Source: JBCCMF01 sp038747545
GTDB taxonomy: Bacteria > Bacteroidota > Rhodothermia > Rhodothermales > JBCCMF01
Direction: 5' to 3'
Assembly: GCA_038747545.1 (NCBI GenBank)
Contig: JBCDJT010000007.1
Span: 3,238-67,237 of the forward strand
Length of the DNA stretch: 64,000 nucleotides
The notes beneath the pieces were generated by a model. That model did no database searches. It was not told the DNA's origin and saw only the letters and a list, made by a program, of their open reading frames with translations. This document shows, one piece after another, positions 17,191-26,053 of the stretch. The number at the start of each line of letters is the position of its first letter. The stretch's first letter is position 1. The translations under genes and the position numbers were made by a program.

Positions 17191-18663
17191 CTAGGTCAAG
17201 ATGTCCTTGACGATGTGGCCGTGGACGTCGGTGAGGCGGAAGCGGCGACCCTGGTGCTTGAACGTCAGCCGCTCGTGGTCTACGCCCATCAGGTGCATCA
17301 AGGTGGCCTGGAAGTCGTGGACGTGGACAGGGTTCTTGATAATGTTGTAGCCGAACTCGTCCGTCTCGCCATAGATGAAGCCGGGCTTGACGCCTGCGCC
17401 GGCCATCCAGATGGAGAAGCAGCGCGGGTGGTGATCGCGGCCGTAGTTGTTGAAGGTAAGCTTGCCTTGCGAGTAGTTGGTCCGCCCAAATTCGCCACCC
17501 CAGATGACGAGCGTATCGTCGAGGAGGCCGCGTTGCTTCAAGTCAAGGATGAGCGCGGCTGAGGGCTGGTCAACGTCTTTGGCCAAGCGGCGGATGTTGT
17601 CGGGGAGGCCGCCATGGTGGTCCCAGCCTTGGTGGTAGAGCTGGATGAACTTGACGTCTTTCTCGGCCAAGCGCCGCGCCATCAGGCAGTTGGCTGCGAA
17701 GGTGCCCGGCTGCCGCGACTGCTCGCCGTAGAGGTCGAAGACGTAGTCTGGCTCATCGCTCATGTCTGTGACGCTGGGCACTGAGGTCTGCATCCGGTAC
17801 GCCATCTCGTACTGCGCGATGCGGCTGTTGATCTCGGGGTCCATGACGCGCTCGTGCTGCTCGTGGTGCATGCGGCGGAGGGCGTCGAGCATGCGGCGGC
17901 GCGAGGTGCGGCTGAGGCCGCTCGGGTCGTTGAGGTAGAGCACGGGGTCAGCGCCGCGCCGGAACTGCACGCCCTGGTGCTGCGAGGCCAGGAAGCCGTT
18001 GCCCCAGAGGCGCGAGTATAATGGCTGGTCGCCGTCGTTGCTACGGGAGAGCATGACGGTGAAGGCGGGCAGGTTCTCGTTGTCGCTGCCCAGCCCGTAG
18101 CTGACCCACGAGCCGATGCTCGGCCGCCCGGGCTGCTGGTGGCCCGTCTGGAAAAAGGTGATGGCGGGGTCGTGGTTGATCGCCTCGGTGTGCATCGACT
18201 TGATGATGCAGAGCTCGTCAACAATCTGGGCGGTGTACGGCAGCAACTCGCTGATCCAGACGCCGTTCTTGCCGTACTGGGCGAATTCAAACTGCGCGCC
18301 CGCCATGGGGAACGACTTCTGGTTGGCCGTCATGCCCGTGAGCCGCTGCTCGCCGCGCACCGAGCCGGGCAGTTCTTCGCCGTTGCGGTCTTGCAGGAGC
18401 GGCTTGTGGTCGAACAGCTCCAGTTGCGACGGGCCGCCGCTCTGGAAGAGGTAGATGACACGCTTGGCTTTGGGGGCGAAGTGCGGCTTGCCCAGCGCGC
18501 CTTTCGTGTCATCGCCCAGCATCTTGGCAATGGCGTCCACAGGATTCATCATCGACCCAAGGGCGAGAGCCCCGAGCCCCAAGCTGGCCCGCCCCAAGAA
18601 GTGACGGCGCGTGCTCAGGTAGCGGATGTCTTCGAGGGGGTGACGGGAGTTGTGATCGGCCAT
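17191..18663 (-). CDS. DUF1501 sulfatase-like secreted protein
   Basis: The 490-residue protein has a Tat-like signal (TRRHFLGRASLGLGALALGS at residues 18-37). The alkaline-phosphatase-superfamily DUF1501 fold follows, with YLFQSGGPSQLELFDHKP, IIKSMHTEAINHDPA, FIQLYHQGWDHHGGL and WGGEFGRTNY, a set rich in His/Asp metal ligands. In planctomycetes and Rhodothermota such genes normally follow a DUF1549/DUF1553 cytochrome-like gene, but here the upstream neighbour is a DUF937 gene, so it is an orphan. The substrate is unknown; a hydrolase of sulfate or phosphate esters is family inference. It is convergent with glnB. Confidence 0.9.
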   Translation of the reverse strand: MADHNSRHPLEDIRYLSTRRHFLGRASLGLGALALGSMMNPVDAIAKMLGDDTKGALGKPHFAPKAKRVIYLFQSGGPSQLELFDHKPLLQDRNGEELPGSVRGEQRLTGMTANQKSFPMAGAQFEFAQYGKNGVWISELLPYTAQIVDELCIIKSMHTEAINHDPAITFFQTGHQQPGRPSIGSWVSYGLGSDNENLPAFTVMLSRSNDGDQPLYSRLWGNGFLASQHQGVQFRRGADPVLYLNDPSGLSRTSRRRMLDALRRMHHEQHERVMDPEINSRIAQYEMAYRMQTSVPSVTDMSDEPDYVFDLYGEQSRQPGTFAANCLMARRLAEKDVKFIQLYHQGWDHHGGLPDNIRRLAKDVDQPSAALILDLKQRGLLDDTLVIWGGEFGRTNYSQGKLTFNNYGRDHHPRCFSIWMAGAGVKPGFIYGETDEFGYNIIKNPVHVHDFQATLMHLMGVDHERLTFKHQGRRFRLTDVHGHIVKDILT

Positions 18664-18717
18664 GATGGAATCGAGAAACTACGTGGACTACAACCGAAGC
18701 GGGGCCTGCTATGCAAA

Positions 18718-18751
18718 GCGCCTCTCGCAACACCATAGATACGAGAGGCGC
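18718..18751 (-). terminator. Rho-independent-like terminator after the DUF937 gene
   Basis: A perfect 10-bp inverted repeat, GCGCCTCTCG at 18718-18727 and CGAGAGGCGC at 18742-18751, surrounds a 14-base loop. Read on the minus strand the stem is followed by a short TTT. It lies about 80 bases past the DUF937 stop and before the DUF1501 start. Confidence 0.6.
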
Positions 18752-18833
18752 GACAAAAATGGTAGCGGTTCCGGTAACGAAGCCGCTGTTTATGGTGCGT
18801 TTGGCGCACCACAAGGCGTAAAACGTGGAGCGC

Positions 18834-19574
18834 TTACTTACCGAAGAGCTTCCCGAGGGTCCCGGCGATGTTGCCGAGGTCGTCCATGGCGTTGCCGTCG
18901 CCGTCCAGGTCGAGCATGCTCATCAATCCGCCTGCGCCTTGCGGCATGCTCTTGGCCGCTGCCGTGCGCTCGTGCTGCAGCACGTTTTGCAGGTCGTTCG
19001 GGCTGAGGTTTTGTTGCTGCTTCATCTTGCCCAGCGCGCCCATGACGACCGGAGCAAGCATCGGGAGAAGCTGGGCCACTTTGCCCACGTCGAGGCCGCT
19101 GGCTTGGCTGATCTGCTGCTCCACGGCGGGCTGGCTGCTACCGAGCATATGCCCGAGGATGTCGCCGCCGTTTACGGTGCGGTTAGAGACTGAGTTGCCG
19201 AAGAGGGAGGAGGCCATGTCTAGCAGGCCGCCTGCGCCGCCCTGGCTGGAGCCCCCGCCCATCATGCCGGCCAAGCCACCAAGCATGCCGCCAAGATCAC
19301 CGCCGCCCGCTGAGGCACCGCCCCCGCTGAGCGCGCCAAGCAAACCGCCCACGTTGTCGAGCACGCTACCGTCGTGGTCGCGTTCCAACGCCGAGGCGAG
19401 CGATTGGGCGCCCTGCGGCGATTGTGCATTCTTGGCCAGCGCGCCCACGAGTGCTGGGACGGCGGCTTGCATGGCTGTCTGAACCTGCTGTGGGTTGGCG
19501 CTAAGCTGTTGGCTGATCTGCTGTGTGGTGCCGCCGCCGAGCTGGCCAGCAAGCAAGTCAAGGAGTCCACTCAT
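18834..19574 (-). CDS. DUF937 domain protein
   Basis: The 246-residue protein begins MSGLLDLLAGQLGG and is rich in Gly, Gln and small residues. It has the repeated amphipathic helices typical of DUF937 (SQQLSANPQQVQTAMQAAVP, LVGALAKNA, VAQLLPMLAPVVMGALG). A Gly/Ser-rich low-complexity stretch lies around residues 80-120. Near the C-terminus LDLDGDGNAMDD looks like an EF-hand-like calcium loop. No signal peptide is seen. The function of the family is unknown. A terminator hairpin follows at 18718-18751. Confidence 0.85.
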   Translation of the reverse strand: MSGLLDLLAGQLGGGTTQQISQQLSANPQQVQTAMQAAVPALVGALAKNAQSPQGAQSLASALERDHDGSVLDNVGGLLGALSGGGASAGGGDLGGMLGGLAGMMGGGSSQGGAGGLLDMASSLFGNSVSNRTVNGGDILGHMLGSSQPAVEQQISQASGLDVGKVAQLLPMLAPVVMGALGKMKQQQNLSPNDLQNVLQHERTAAAKSMPQGAGGLMSMLDLDGDGNAMDDLGNIAGTLGKLFGK

Positions 19575-19648
19575 AATCTAGGTGTACGGTTGGGTAGGAG
19601 TTGCCGAGCGCGAAAGCTAACCAAAACCGACCGCAGACACCAACGGCA

Positions 19649-20191
19649 TCAGTCACCAATGCCGCAGACTTCGCGGACGACCCCATCTTCCGTGTCAGCA
19701 TCCATGAGCTCGCCGTCGAACGGACAGTCCAGCGTTTGCTCGCGGCACGCGCCGTCTAACGTGCCAAAGATCTGAATCCCAAAAGTTGGGTCTGCATCGT
19801 CGTCGTCGCTCGCGGCTTGCGCCATCGTGTAGCGGATCTCGTCGAAGCCGATGCGGCAGCTGCCGGTGAGCTGCCCATCGAGCCGGACCGTGGTCGCCGA
19901 GTCGTAGCCGTCGATACCGCTGTTGCCCAGCGCACGCCGCGAGGCAACGATGGTGCCATCTACACCGTTGCAGTCTTCCAACGTGACGTGCTGACCGTTG
20001 GGGCGCGTCTCGAACCGGGCCGTACCCGTTGCTGAGCAGCGGAGAAACGAGGGCGTACTGGTAACGGTGGCCGGCAGCACCTCGCGGAGCGCCGTCAGGG
20101 TGGGCAAGGCCGCGTCGGGCGCGTCGTTTGTCGAACTGTCACACCCGAAGAGGGTGCCCACACAGAGAAAAAGCAGTAGCAAGCGCCACAT
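19649..20191 (-). CDS. Six-cysteine lipoprotein (paralogue of the gene at 20290)
   Basis: The 180-residue product has a lipoprotein signal with lipobox LFGC at Cys17, followed by DSSTNDAPDAALP as linker. The mature part contains six further cysteines in the contexts LRC, EDC, GSC, GAC, LDC and EVC. The adjacent lipoprotein aligns around the same six positions and shares DNC/EDC, GTL-G-C and C-F-G patterns. No known domain was recognised. The start codon lies only a few bases from a long hairpin (20197-20237) and has no Shine-Dalgarno-like sequence. It is probably an envelope protein with three disulfides; role unknown. Confidence 0.7.
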   Translation of the reverse strand: MWRLLLLFLCVGTLFGCDSSTNDAPDAALPTLTALREVLPATVTSTPSFLRCSATGTARFETRPNGQHVTLEDCNGVDGTIVASRRALGNSGIDGYDSATTVRLDGQLTGSCRIGFDEIRYTMAQAASDDDDADPTFGIQIFGTLDGACREQTLDCPFDGELMDADTEDGVVREVCGIGD

Positions 20192-20196
20192 CGCAA

Positions 20197-20237
20197 AAGG
20201 CCGAGTACGTGAGGAGGTATTTCCCGTACTCGGCCTT
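20197..20237 (-). terminator. 13-bp perfect hairpin between two lipoprotein genes
   Basis: AAGGCCGAGTACG (20197-20209) and CGTACTCGGCCTT (20225-20237) form a perfect stem with a 15-base loop. On the minus strand it follows the stop of the 20290 gene and is followed by TTTT, as in an intrinsic terminator. The start codon of the next gene then begins six bases beyond the stem. The loop reads CCTCCT on that strand, an anti-Shine-Dalgarno-like run. It may terminate the first transcript or control translation of the second gene. Confidence 0.6.
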
Positions 20238-20289
20238 GCATCAAAAGGTTGGCGCGTTACGTCCTTTGTACGTTTCGGGCCGAAAACGC

Positions 20290-20847
20290 TCAGTTACAGG
20301 CGTTAATGAAGGCGTTGTTGTCGCCCGAGGCGAACTCGATACCGTTGAAGTTGCACGTGGTGGAACCGCCGTCACAGCTGGCCGAGATCTGTCCATTGAG
20401 GGTACCTGTGAAGTCGCCTCCCGCGCCGCCACTCAGGTTGTAGCCGAAGTTGTCATAGTTGACGGAGCATGGACTCGACAGGTCACCGTTGATGCGCATG
20501 TTGTAGGTGAAGGTGTTGTTGTTGAGGTCCACGTTGGTGCTACCGCCGATGGTGAGGCTGCCCGTGATGCCGCTGCAGTTGTCGAGCGTCATAGACGCGT
20601 TGATGCCCGTGCCACCGAAGCTATTGGTCACATCGGCCGTGCCACCGCCCTGGCAATCGATGATGGGCTGTGCCTTGGCGGCTTGGTCCACGGGCGTGGC
20701 CGAGAGGGCTTGGACAAGCACCACTTGGAGGTTGGCAAAGATCTCGGCGACCTCCTCGGCTGGCGTGGCCTCACTGTTGCTGTCGCAGCCAGTGATGAGG
20801 CCGAGCGCCATAACGAGCATCAGGAGGCGAGTAGGTAGCGTACGCAT
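20290..20847 (-). CDS. Six-cysteine lipoprotein (paralogue of the gene at 19649)
   Basis: The start at 20847 (MRTLPTRLLMLVMALGLITG, then C) gives a clean lipoprotein signal and 185 residues. The mature part opens with an acidic helix (ATPAEEVAEIFANLQVVLVQ) and then a Gly/Asn/Ser/Thr-rich region likely to be beta-sheet. Six cysteines occur in the contexts IDC, DNC, SPC, ASC, TTC and NAC, in the same order as the neighbouring paralogue. No known family was recognised. The 236-bp gap upstream separates it from the divergent ABC permease gene and contains a CCCCC-GAC-GGGGG dyad at 20923-20935. Confidence 0.7.
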   Translation of the reverse strand: MRTLPTRLLMLVMALGLITGCDSNSEATPAEEVAEIFANLQVVLVQALSATPVDQAAKAQPIIDCQGGGTADVTNSFGGTGINASMTLDNCSGITGSLTIGGSTNVDLNNNTFTYNMRINGDLSSPCSVNYDNFGYNLSGGAGGDFTGTLNGQISASCDGGSTTCNFNGIEFASGDNNAFINACN

Positions 20848-21083
20848 AGGTAAGACGGGTTGAGTGAACAGAGCGATGAGCACGATAGAGGCAGTCTAGC
20901 AGCCGCGCAGGTAGCGGGCAATCCCCCGACGGGGGTATTCTGAGCAGCTCCCTTCATGGCAGCATGGCCCGCATGAGAGTAAGCAAGATCAGACAACCCC
21001 AGTACGGCTACTGATGCGTACTAAAGTGCTCTGCTCGCTGGTTTGCGGCACGTTGCTCATCAGTCTCGATCTTAACTTGTCTT

Positions 21084-23534
21084 ATGTCTGCACTCAATCT
21101 GCGCTTGGCGTGGCGCCGCGTGCGCCGTCAGAAAGCCTTTGCTACCATCAACATCCTCGGCTTGGCGCTGGGCATGGCGGCCTGCTTGCTCATCGTGCTG
21201 TTCGTGCAGGATGAGCTGAGCTACGACACGCATCTCCAAGATGTAGACCGACTATACCGGGTCACGTATCACGCGACGATGGGCAATGACTACGCCCGCG
21301 TGCCGCCGCCCATCGGGCCGCGTATGCCTGAGTTTTTTGGTGAGGTGGAGGAGAGCGCGCGCGCCTTCTCCGGTAACATGAGCGTTGCCGTGCCAGCCAC
21401 GCTGCCTGGCCAAGCCGATGCCACCTTCGAGGAGAACGTCTGGTTCGTGGATTCTACGTTCGCCGATCTCTTCCCGATGGAAGCCGTCCAAGGCATTGCG
21501 CCATCGCGGGCGATGCAGCCGTTCCAGCTGTGGATCAACGAAGAGGTCGCCGAGCGCTTCTTCGGCGAGACCAACCCCGTGGGCCGCACCGTGCAGATGA
21601 GCGGCGACTATACGTACACCATCGCAGGCGTCATACGCGACTTCCCGCCCAACACGCACTTCCACATCGACGTGCTGGCGCGGTACGACGACATGTTCAG
21701 GGTAATGGGCGAGCAAACGGGGGCGTTCATGCAGAACAACCTCGCGCAGAATTGGGTGATCTCGCACTCGTACACCTACGCTAAGCTGCTGCCCGGCGCT
21801 GACCCGGCTGCCGTGGATGCGCGCTTCGCCGAGCTAGTGGAGACGCAGGCGCCCGAACAGCTCCGCGTCGGGCAATCGTTCTCGCTCATGCCCGTGAAGG
21901 ACATTCACCTGCGGGGCGACACGTTTCTGGAGCCCGAGCCGCAGGGCGACATCGCGAACGTCTATCTGTTCAGCCTCATCGCGGTGCTCACGCTGCTGCT
22001 GCCGTGCTTCAACTTCATCAACCTGGCCACGGCGCAGTCGATGGGCCGCACCGCCGAGGTGGGCGTGCGCAAGGCCATCGGCGCACAGCGTGGTGAGCTG
22101 TTCCGGCAGTTCTTCAGCGAGTCGATGTGGATCGTAGGTGTGGCGTTTGTGCTCGCCATCGGGCTCGTGGTCGTGGGGTTGCCGTACCTCAACACCCTCA
22201 CGCAGAAAGAGCTGTCGGCGCTGGCGCTGCTGGACCCGGTGATCGTGCTGGGGGCTGTGGGGGTGTATGTGCTCACGAGCCTGCTCGGTGGCAGTTATCC
22301 GGCGTGGCTGATCGCAAAGACCAACATCGTGATGGCGCTGCGCGGGCGCGTCACGCAGGCCATGGGGCGTCGCTTTACGCTGCGGCGCGTGCTGGTGGTG
22401 GCGCAGTTTGCCATCTCGCTGGTGCTGCTGGCGAGCACGTTCCTCATCTACAAGCAGGTCAGCTTCCTCACGAGCCAGTCGCTGGGGTACGAGCCCGAGG
22501 GCGTGGTGGCTGCGGCGCTGTACAGCTCAAACATGAACAACCTGTTCACGGGTGTCGATGGCGAGATGCGCTCGCGGCTCAACACGCTGGAAGCCCAACT
22601 GGCCGATGTCCCGGGCGTGACAGGCACGACGCTCTCGCGCACCCCGCTCGGTTTGGGGCACGTGTCACGCGGCACCACCTACGAAGATCAACCGGACGAG
22701 ACGCCCATCTTTGTCCCGGTCATGGCGGTGGACTATGATTTCCTCGATATCTACGGCGTCGATATGGTGGCAGGACGTGACTTCGACCAAGATCGCGGCA
22801 CCGATCATACCGACGCGTTCATCGTCAACGAGACGGCGGTGCAGCGCTTCGGCTGGGGCTCGCCCGAGGCAGCGCTTGGCAAGCAGGTCAACGTAGAGGG
22901 CAAGGATGGGACGGTCATCGGGGTGACACGCGACTTCAACTTTGCGACGCTCCAACGCGCTGTAGAGCCCGCCATATTCGAGGTCAGCGTGCCGTCCTTC
23001 CGCACGCTCTCGGTCCGTGTGGCTACGAGCAACCTGTCCGAGACCGTGGAGCAAATCGGGCAGGTGTGGGCCGAGGTGTTTCCTGAGCGCACCTTCACGC
23101 CGGTCTTTGTGGATGAACAGATGGCGACGCAGTACGAGAATGAGCAGCGGCTAGGTCAGCTGGTGCGTGTCTTCGCGGTGCTGGCCATCATCGTATCGTG
23201 CCTCGGTGCGTATGGGCTGGTGCTGTTCAACGTGCGGCGGCGGCGGCGCGAGATCGGGGTGCGTAAGGTGCTCGGTGCTTCGCTGGGCAGCGTGCTGGGC
23301 TTGCTCTACCGTGAGATGGCGTTGCTCTTTGGCATCGGCGTGGTGGTCGCCGTACCGCTCGTGTATGCCGCAGGCCAGTTCTGGCTGGAAAACTACGCCT
23401 ACCGCACAGGTATCGGTGCCGATGTCTTTGTCTGGAGCACGCTCGTCCTCCTCGCCTTGGCCGCGCTGACCGTGAGCTATCAGTCGCTCCGCGCCGCCCG
23501 GCTCAAGCCCGTGGACTGCCTGCGGGACGATTGA
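21084..23534 (+). CDS. MacB-like ABC transporter permease (FtsX family)
   Basis: The 816-residue protein has an N-terminal helix (INILGLALGMAACLLIVLFV), a large MacB-type periplasmic domain and a first FtsX block near residues 290-420. A second periplasmic domain (about 430-680) and a second FtsX block at the C-terminus (VFAVLAIIVSCLGAYGLVLF, then IGVRKVLGASLGSVLGLLYR) follow. RRxREIGVRKVLGAS is the usual coupling motif. Such permeases work with a separate ATPase in export or mechanotransmission of lipoproteins, peptides or antibiotics. No ATPase gene is adjacent, so its partner must be elsewhere. Confidence 0.93.
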   Translation: MSALNLRLAWRRVRRQKAFATINILGLALGMAACLLIVLFVQDELSYDTHLQDVDRLYRVTYHATMGNDYARVPPPIGPRMPEFFGEVEESARAFSGNMSVAVPATLPGQADATFEENVWFVDSTFADLFPMEAVQGIAPSRAMQPFQLWINEEVAERFFGETNPVGRTVQMSGDYTYTIAGVIRDFPPNTHFHIDVLARYDDMFRVMGEQTGAFMQNNLAQNWVISHSYTYAKLLPGADPAAVDARFAELVETQAPEQLRVGQSFSLMPVKDIHLRGDTFLEPEPQGDIANVYLFSLIAVLTLLLPCFNFINLATAQSMGRTAEVGVRKAIGAQRGELFRQFFSESMWIVGVAFVLAIGLVVVGLPYLNTLTQKELSALALLDPVIVLGAVGVYVLTSLLGGSYPAWLIAKTNIVMALRGRVTQAMGRRFTLRRVLVVAQFAISLVLLASTFLIYKQVSFLTSQSLGYEPEGVVAAALYSSNMNNLFTGVDGEMRSRLNTLEAQLADVPGVTGTTLSRTPLGLGHVSRGTTYEDQPDETPIFVPVMAVDYDFLDIYGVDMVAGRDFDQDRGTDHTDAFIVNETAVQRFGWGSPEAALGKQVNVEGKDGTVIGVTRDFNFATLQRAVEPAIFEVSVPSFRTLSVRVATSNLSETVEQIGQVWAEVFPERTFTPVFVDEQMATQYENEQRLGQLVRVFAVLAIIVSCLGAYGLVLFNVRRRRREIGVRKVLGASLGSVLGLLYREMALLFGIGVVVAVPLVYAAGQFWLENYAYRTGIGADVFVWSTLVLLALAALTVSYQSLRAARLKPVDCLRDD

Positions 23535-23642
23535 GGTGGGCTGGGGGCGCAGCCCCGCCGTGCGTTCGGGAACGTCGGTTTGGCAGGAGTCAGCGGTGCG
23601 CTGTATCATGCAGCCCCGATTCCTCCGACCGACGATACCTCG

Positions 23643-24404
23643 ATGCCCATGCGCACCCTCTGGAGCCTCCTTGCCCTGCTCACCGTTGCCGTCACACCGG
23701 CGCTGGCGCAGCAGCCCGTCTACCATGACATCCACTCGATGGACATGCCGCGTCCGCCCGTGGTGACGCCGGGCACGGCGACGAACGAGACCATCGCGCC
23801 CCCGTCCGACGCCATCATTCTCTTCGATGGGACCGACCTCTCGAACTGGGTCAGCCAGCGTGAGGGCAACGCCCCGGCAGAGTGGATCGTGCGCGACGGC
23901 TACATGGAGGTCGTGCCCGGCACAGGCGGCATCCAGACCAAGCAGATGTTCGGCGATGTGCAGCTACACATCGAGTGGGCCTCGCCCGAGGTCATCGAAG
24001 GCGACGGGCAAGGGCGCGGCAACAGCGGCGTCTTCTTCATGAATACCTACGAGGTGCAGGTGCTCGACGTCTACGAGAACGACACCTACCCCGACGGCCA
24101 GGCCACGGCGATCTATGGGCAGCACATCCCGCTCGCCAACGCCATGCGCCCACGCGGCGAGTGGCAGTCGTACGACATCGTCTTCCGCCGCCCGCACTTC
24201 GACGACGACGGCAACGTCATCAAGCCTGCCCGCTTCACCGTCTTCCACAACGGCGTGGTGACGCAGGACGCCGTCTACGCCGTCGGCCCCACCTCGCACA
24301 AGCAGCGCACGCCGTACAAGGCGCACGCCGACGCGCTGCCGCTGGGTCTCCAAGACCACAGCAACCCGGTCCGTTTCCGCAACATCTGGATCCGCGAGCT
24401 GTGA
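23643..24404 (+). CDS. DUF1080 (3-keto-disaccharide hydrolase-type) secreted protein
   Basis: The start at 23643 gives 253 residues with a signal peptide (MPMRTLWSLLALLTVAVTPA, then LAQQ). The frame is open further upstream without a domain. The DUF1080 concanavalin-like fold shows IILFDGTDLSNWVS, WIVRDGYMEVVPGTGG, GNSGVFFMNTYEVQVLD, AIYGQHIP and a terminal VRFRNIWIREL. Members act on 3-keto-glycosides or related sugars in the periplasm. It follows the ABC permease by 108 bp and precedes a TlpA-like gene by 35 bp. No functional link among these is evident. Confidence 0.9.
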   Translation: MPMRTLWSLLALLTVAVTPALAQQPVYHDIHSMDMPRPPVVTPGTATNETIAPPSDAIILFDGTDLSNWVSQREGNAPAEWIVRDGYMEVVPGTGGIQTKQMFGDVQLHIEWASPEVIEGDGQGRGNSGVFFMNTYEVQVLDVYENDTYPDGQATAIYGQHIPLANAMRPRGEWQSYDIVFRRPHFDDDGNVIKPARFTVFHNGVVTQDAVYAVGPTSHKQRTPYKAHADALPLGLQDHSNPVRFRNIWIREL

Positions 24405-24439
24405 CGTAACGTTGGGCACGGTGCCAGCACCAAGCCACC

Positions 24440-25051
24440 ATGCCCGACGACGCCACGCCCCAGAAACGACGCTTCAACTGGAAGCGAGAAGCCCTGGAAT
24501 GGGGCCTCGTGATTGCCGTGCTGGGCGGACTGTACGTCAGCGGTCTGCACACCGAGGTGGCCGCACGGCTCCAGCAGGCCATCCTGTGGACGGGCATCAT
24601 GCAGCCCGACCTCTCCATGCCCATCGACGAGCAGGTAACGGCACGCTACGATGTGGTGCTGCGGCCCCTCGCGGGCGAATCCATCGTGTTGGGCGAGTTC
24701 AACGACCGGCCTGTCTTCCTGAACCTGTGGGCCACCTGGTGTCCGCCGTGCTTAGCTGAGATGCCCGGCATCCAGAAGCTGTACAACGAAGTCGGCGATG
24801 AGGTCGCGTTCGTGATGCTCTCGCTCGACGAGGGCGACGAAGAAGTTGAAGCGTTTATCGAAGCCAAGGGCTACACCATGCCCGTGTATCGACTGGAAGG
24901 GCCGTTGCCGAGCGTCTACCAAGCGCCTGTGCTCCCCACGACGTTTGTGATCAGCCCGGAAGGACGCATTGTGCTGCGCGAGGAGGGGATGGCGCGGTAC
25001 AACACAGATCGGTTCGAGGCCTACCTGCGCGGGTTGGTCCCGCAGCGCTGA
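24440..25051 (+). CDS. TlpA-like thioredoxin-fold protein, membrane-anchored
   Basis: The 203-residue protein has one N-terminal membrane helix (WGLVIAVLGGLYVSGLHTEV) and a periplasmic AhpC/TSA-type domain. The active site WATWCPPCLAEMPG carries the CPPC redox pair. A conserved cis-Pro region (VLPTTFVISPEGRIVLREEG) completes the fold. It resembles TlpA/ResA-type reductants used in cytochrome c maturation or general disulfide reduction. It follows the DUF1080 gene by 35 bp and lies 62 bp before the DUF5715-like gene, so co-transcription is likely. Confidence 0.92.
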   Translation: MPDDATPQKRRFNWKREALEWGLVIAVLGGLYVSGLHTEVAARLQQAILWTGIMQPDLSMPIDEQVTARYDVVLRPLAGESIVLGEFNDRPVFLNLWATWCPPCLAEMPGIQKLYNEVGDEVAFVMLSLDEGDEEVEAFIEAKGYTMPVYRLEGPLPSVYQAPVLPTTFVISPEGRIVLREEGMARYNTDRFEAYLRGLVPQR

Positions 25052-25113
25052 ACCATCCGACGGGCAGAGGCGTGCGATGGCCGCATCGGCACTGCCACAA
25101 CGCTGCATCGACC

Positions 25114-25968
25114 ATGAACGCCTGGACCCCCAATGCCCACAACGTCCTGCTTGTTGTGGCGCTGCTCTTCTGGACCTCCTGTGCTACCGCGCCACCAGCT
25201 GAGGTCGAAGACCCGCTCGCGGTCATGCAGGAGCGCATTGGGGCGGTGCTTGAAGCAGAGCTCGCACGCATGGACGCGGACGCCGACGCGATCGCACGCG
25301 TCCTCAAAGACCAGCCGCTGCTGAGGGGGAGTCAAGAGAGCCAGATGCGCCGCCAAGGCGCCGCACACATGACGCCCGCCCGGCGCCTCGGCATCACGCC
25401 CAACGCCGACGATGCCCAGATCGACAACCTGCTCGCGACGGGTGCGCTGGTGCCCATTGTGAAGGATACGACGTTCTGGATCGTGCGCGACCTCGACTAC
25501 TCGGTCCCGTACGTGGTGCCCAGCAAGAAGGCGATGCTGGTGGAACTCGGCCAGCGGTTCCATGCCCGACTTGCCACTGACGGCCTGCCGCCGATCCGGT
25601 TTGAGATCACCTCGCTGCTACGCACCGCCGAGACGCAGGCCGCGCTGCGCCGGGTGAACACCAACGCCGCTCGCGGGACGAGCGCCCACGAGTTCGGCAC
25701 CACCGTCGACCTCGCGTACAGCAGCTTCGCGGCGCCCGCCGCCCCGTATGTGCCTGATATCAGCGCGGCCGACCGTTGGCTGGAGCCGTACCTCCAGCAG
25801 GTGGCCACCGCCATTACCGAGTCAACCGTAGCGAAGTACTCGCGCGAGATGCAGGCGCTGCTGGGCGAGGTGCTGCTGGAGATGCAGCGCGAAGGGAAGG
25901 TGGTGGTGCTCCTGGAGCGCCGCCAGCCCGTCTACCACATCACCGTCGCGGACGACTACGGGCTGTAG
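25114..25968 (+). CDS. M15/DUF5715-like lipoprotein
   Basis: The start at 25114 (MNAWTPNAHNVLLVVALLF) leads to a lipobox TSCA at Cys24. The mature protein of about 260 residues has a C-terminal part with the peptidase M15 style metal motif SAHEFGTTVDLAYS (HxxxxxxD). A preceding SLLRTAETQAALRRVN and a final VYHITVADDYGL would supply another His. Family members resemble D-Ala-D-Ala carboxypeptidases and DUF5715 proteins. Peptidoglycan hydrolysis is an inference. The middle region (residues 60-150) matches nothing I recognise. It follows the TlpA-like gene by 62 bp. Confidence 0.75.
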   Translation: MNAWTPNAHNVLLVVALLFWTSCATAPPAEVEDPLAVMQERIGAVLEAELARMDADADAIARVLKDQPLLRGSQESQMRRQGAAHMTPARRLGITPNADDAQIDNLLATGALVPIVKDTTFWIVRDLDYSVPYVVPSKKAMLVELGQRFHARLATDGLPPIRFEITSLLRTAETQAALRRVNTNAARGTSAHEFGTTVDLAYSSFAAPAAPYVPDISAADRWLEPYLQQVATAITESTVAKYSREMQALLGEVLLEMQREGKVVVLLERRQPVYHITVADDYGL

Positions 25969-26053
25969 CCGCACTGTTGCCTTTCGGCTGGACCCTTTCT
26001 GGGCGAGGTGCCGTAGATCCGCTGCGTTCCTCATTCCAGCTTTCCCAATTGCC

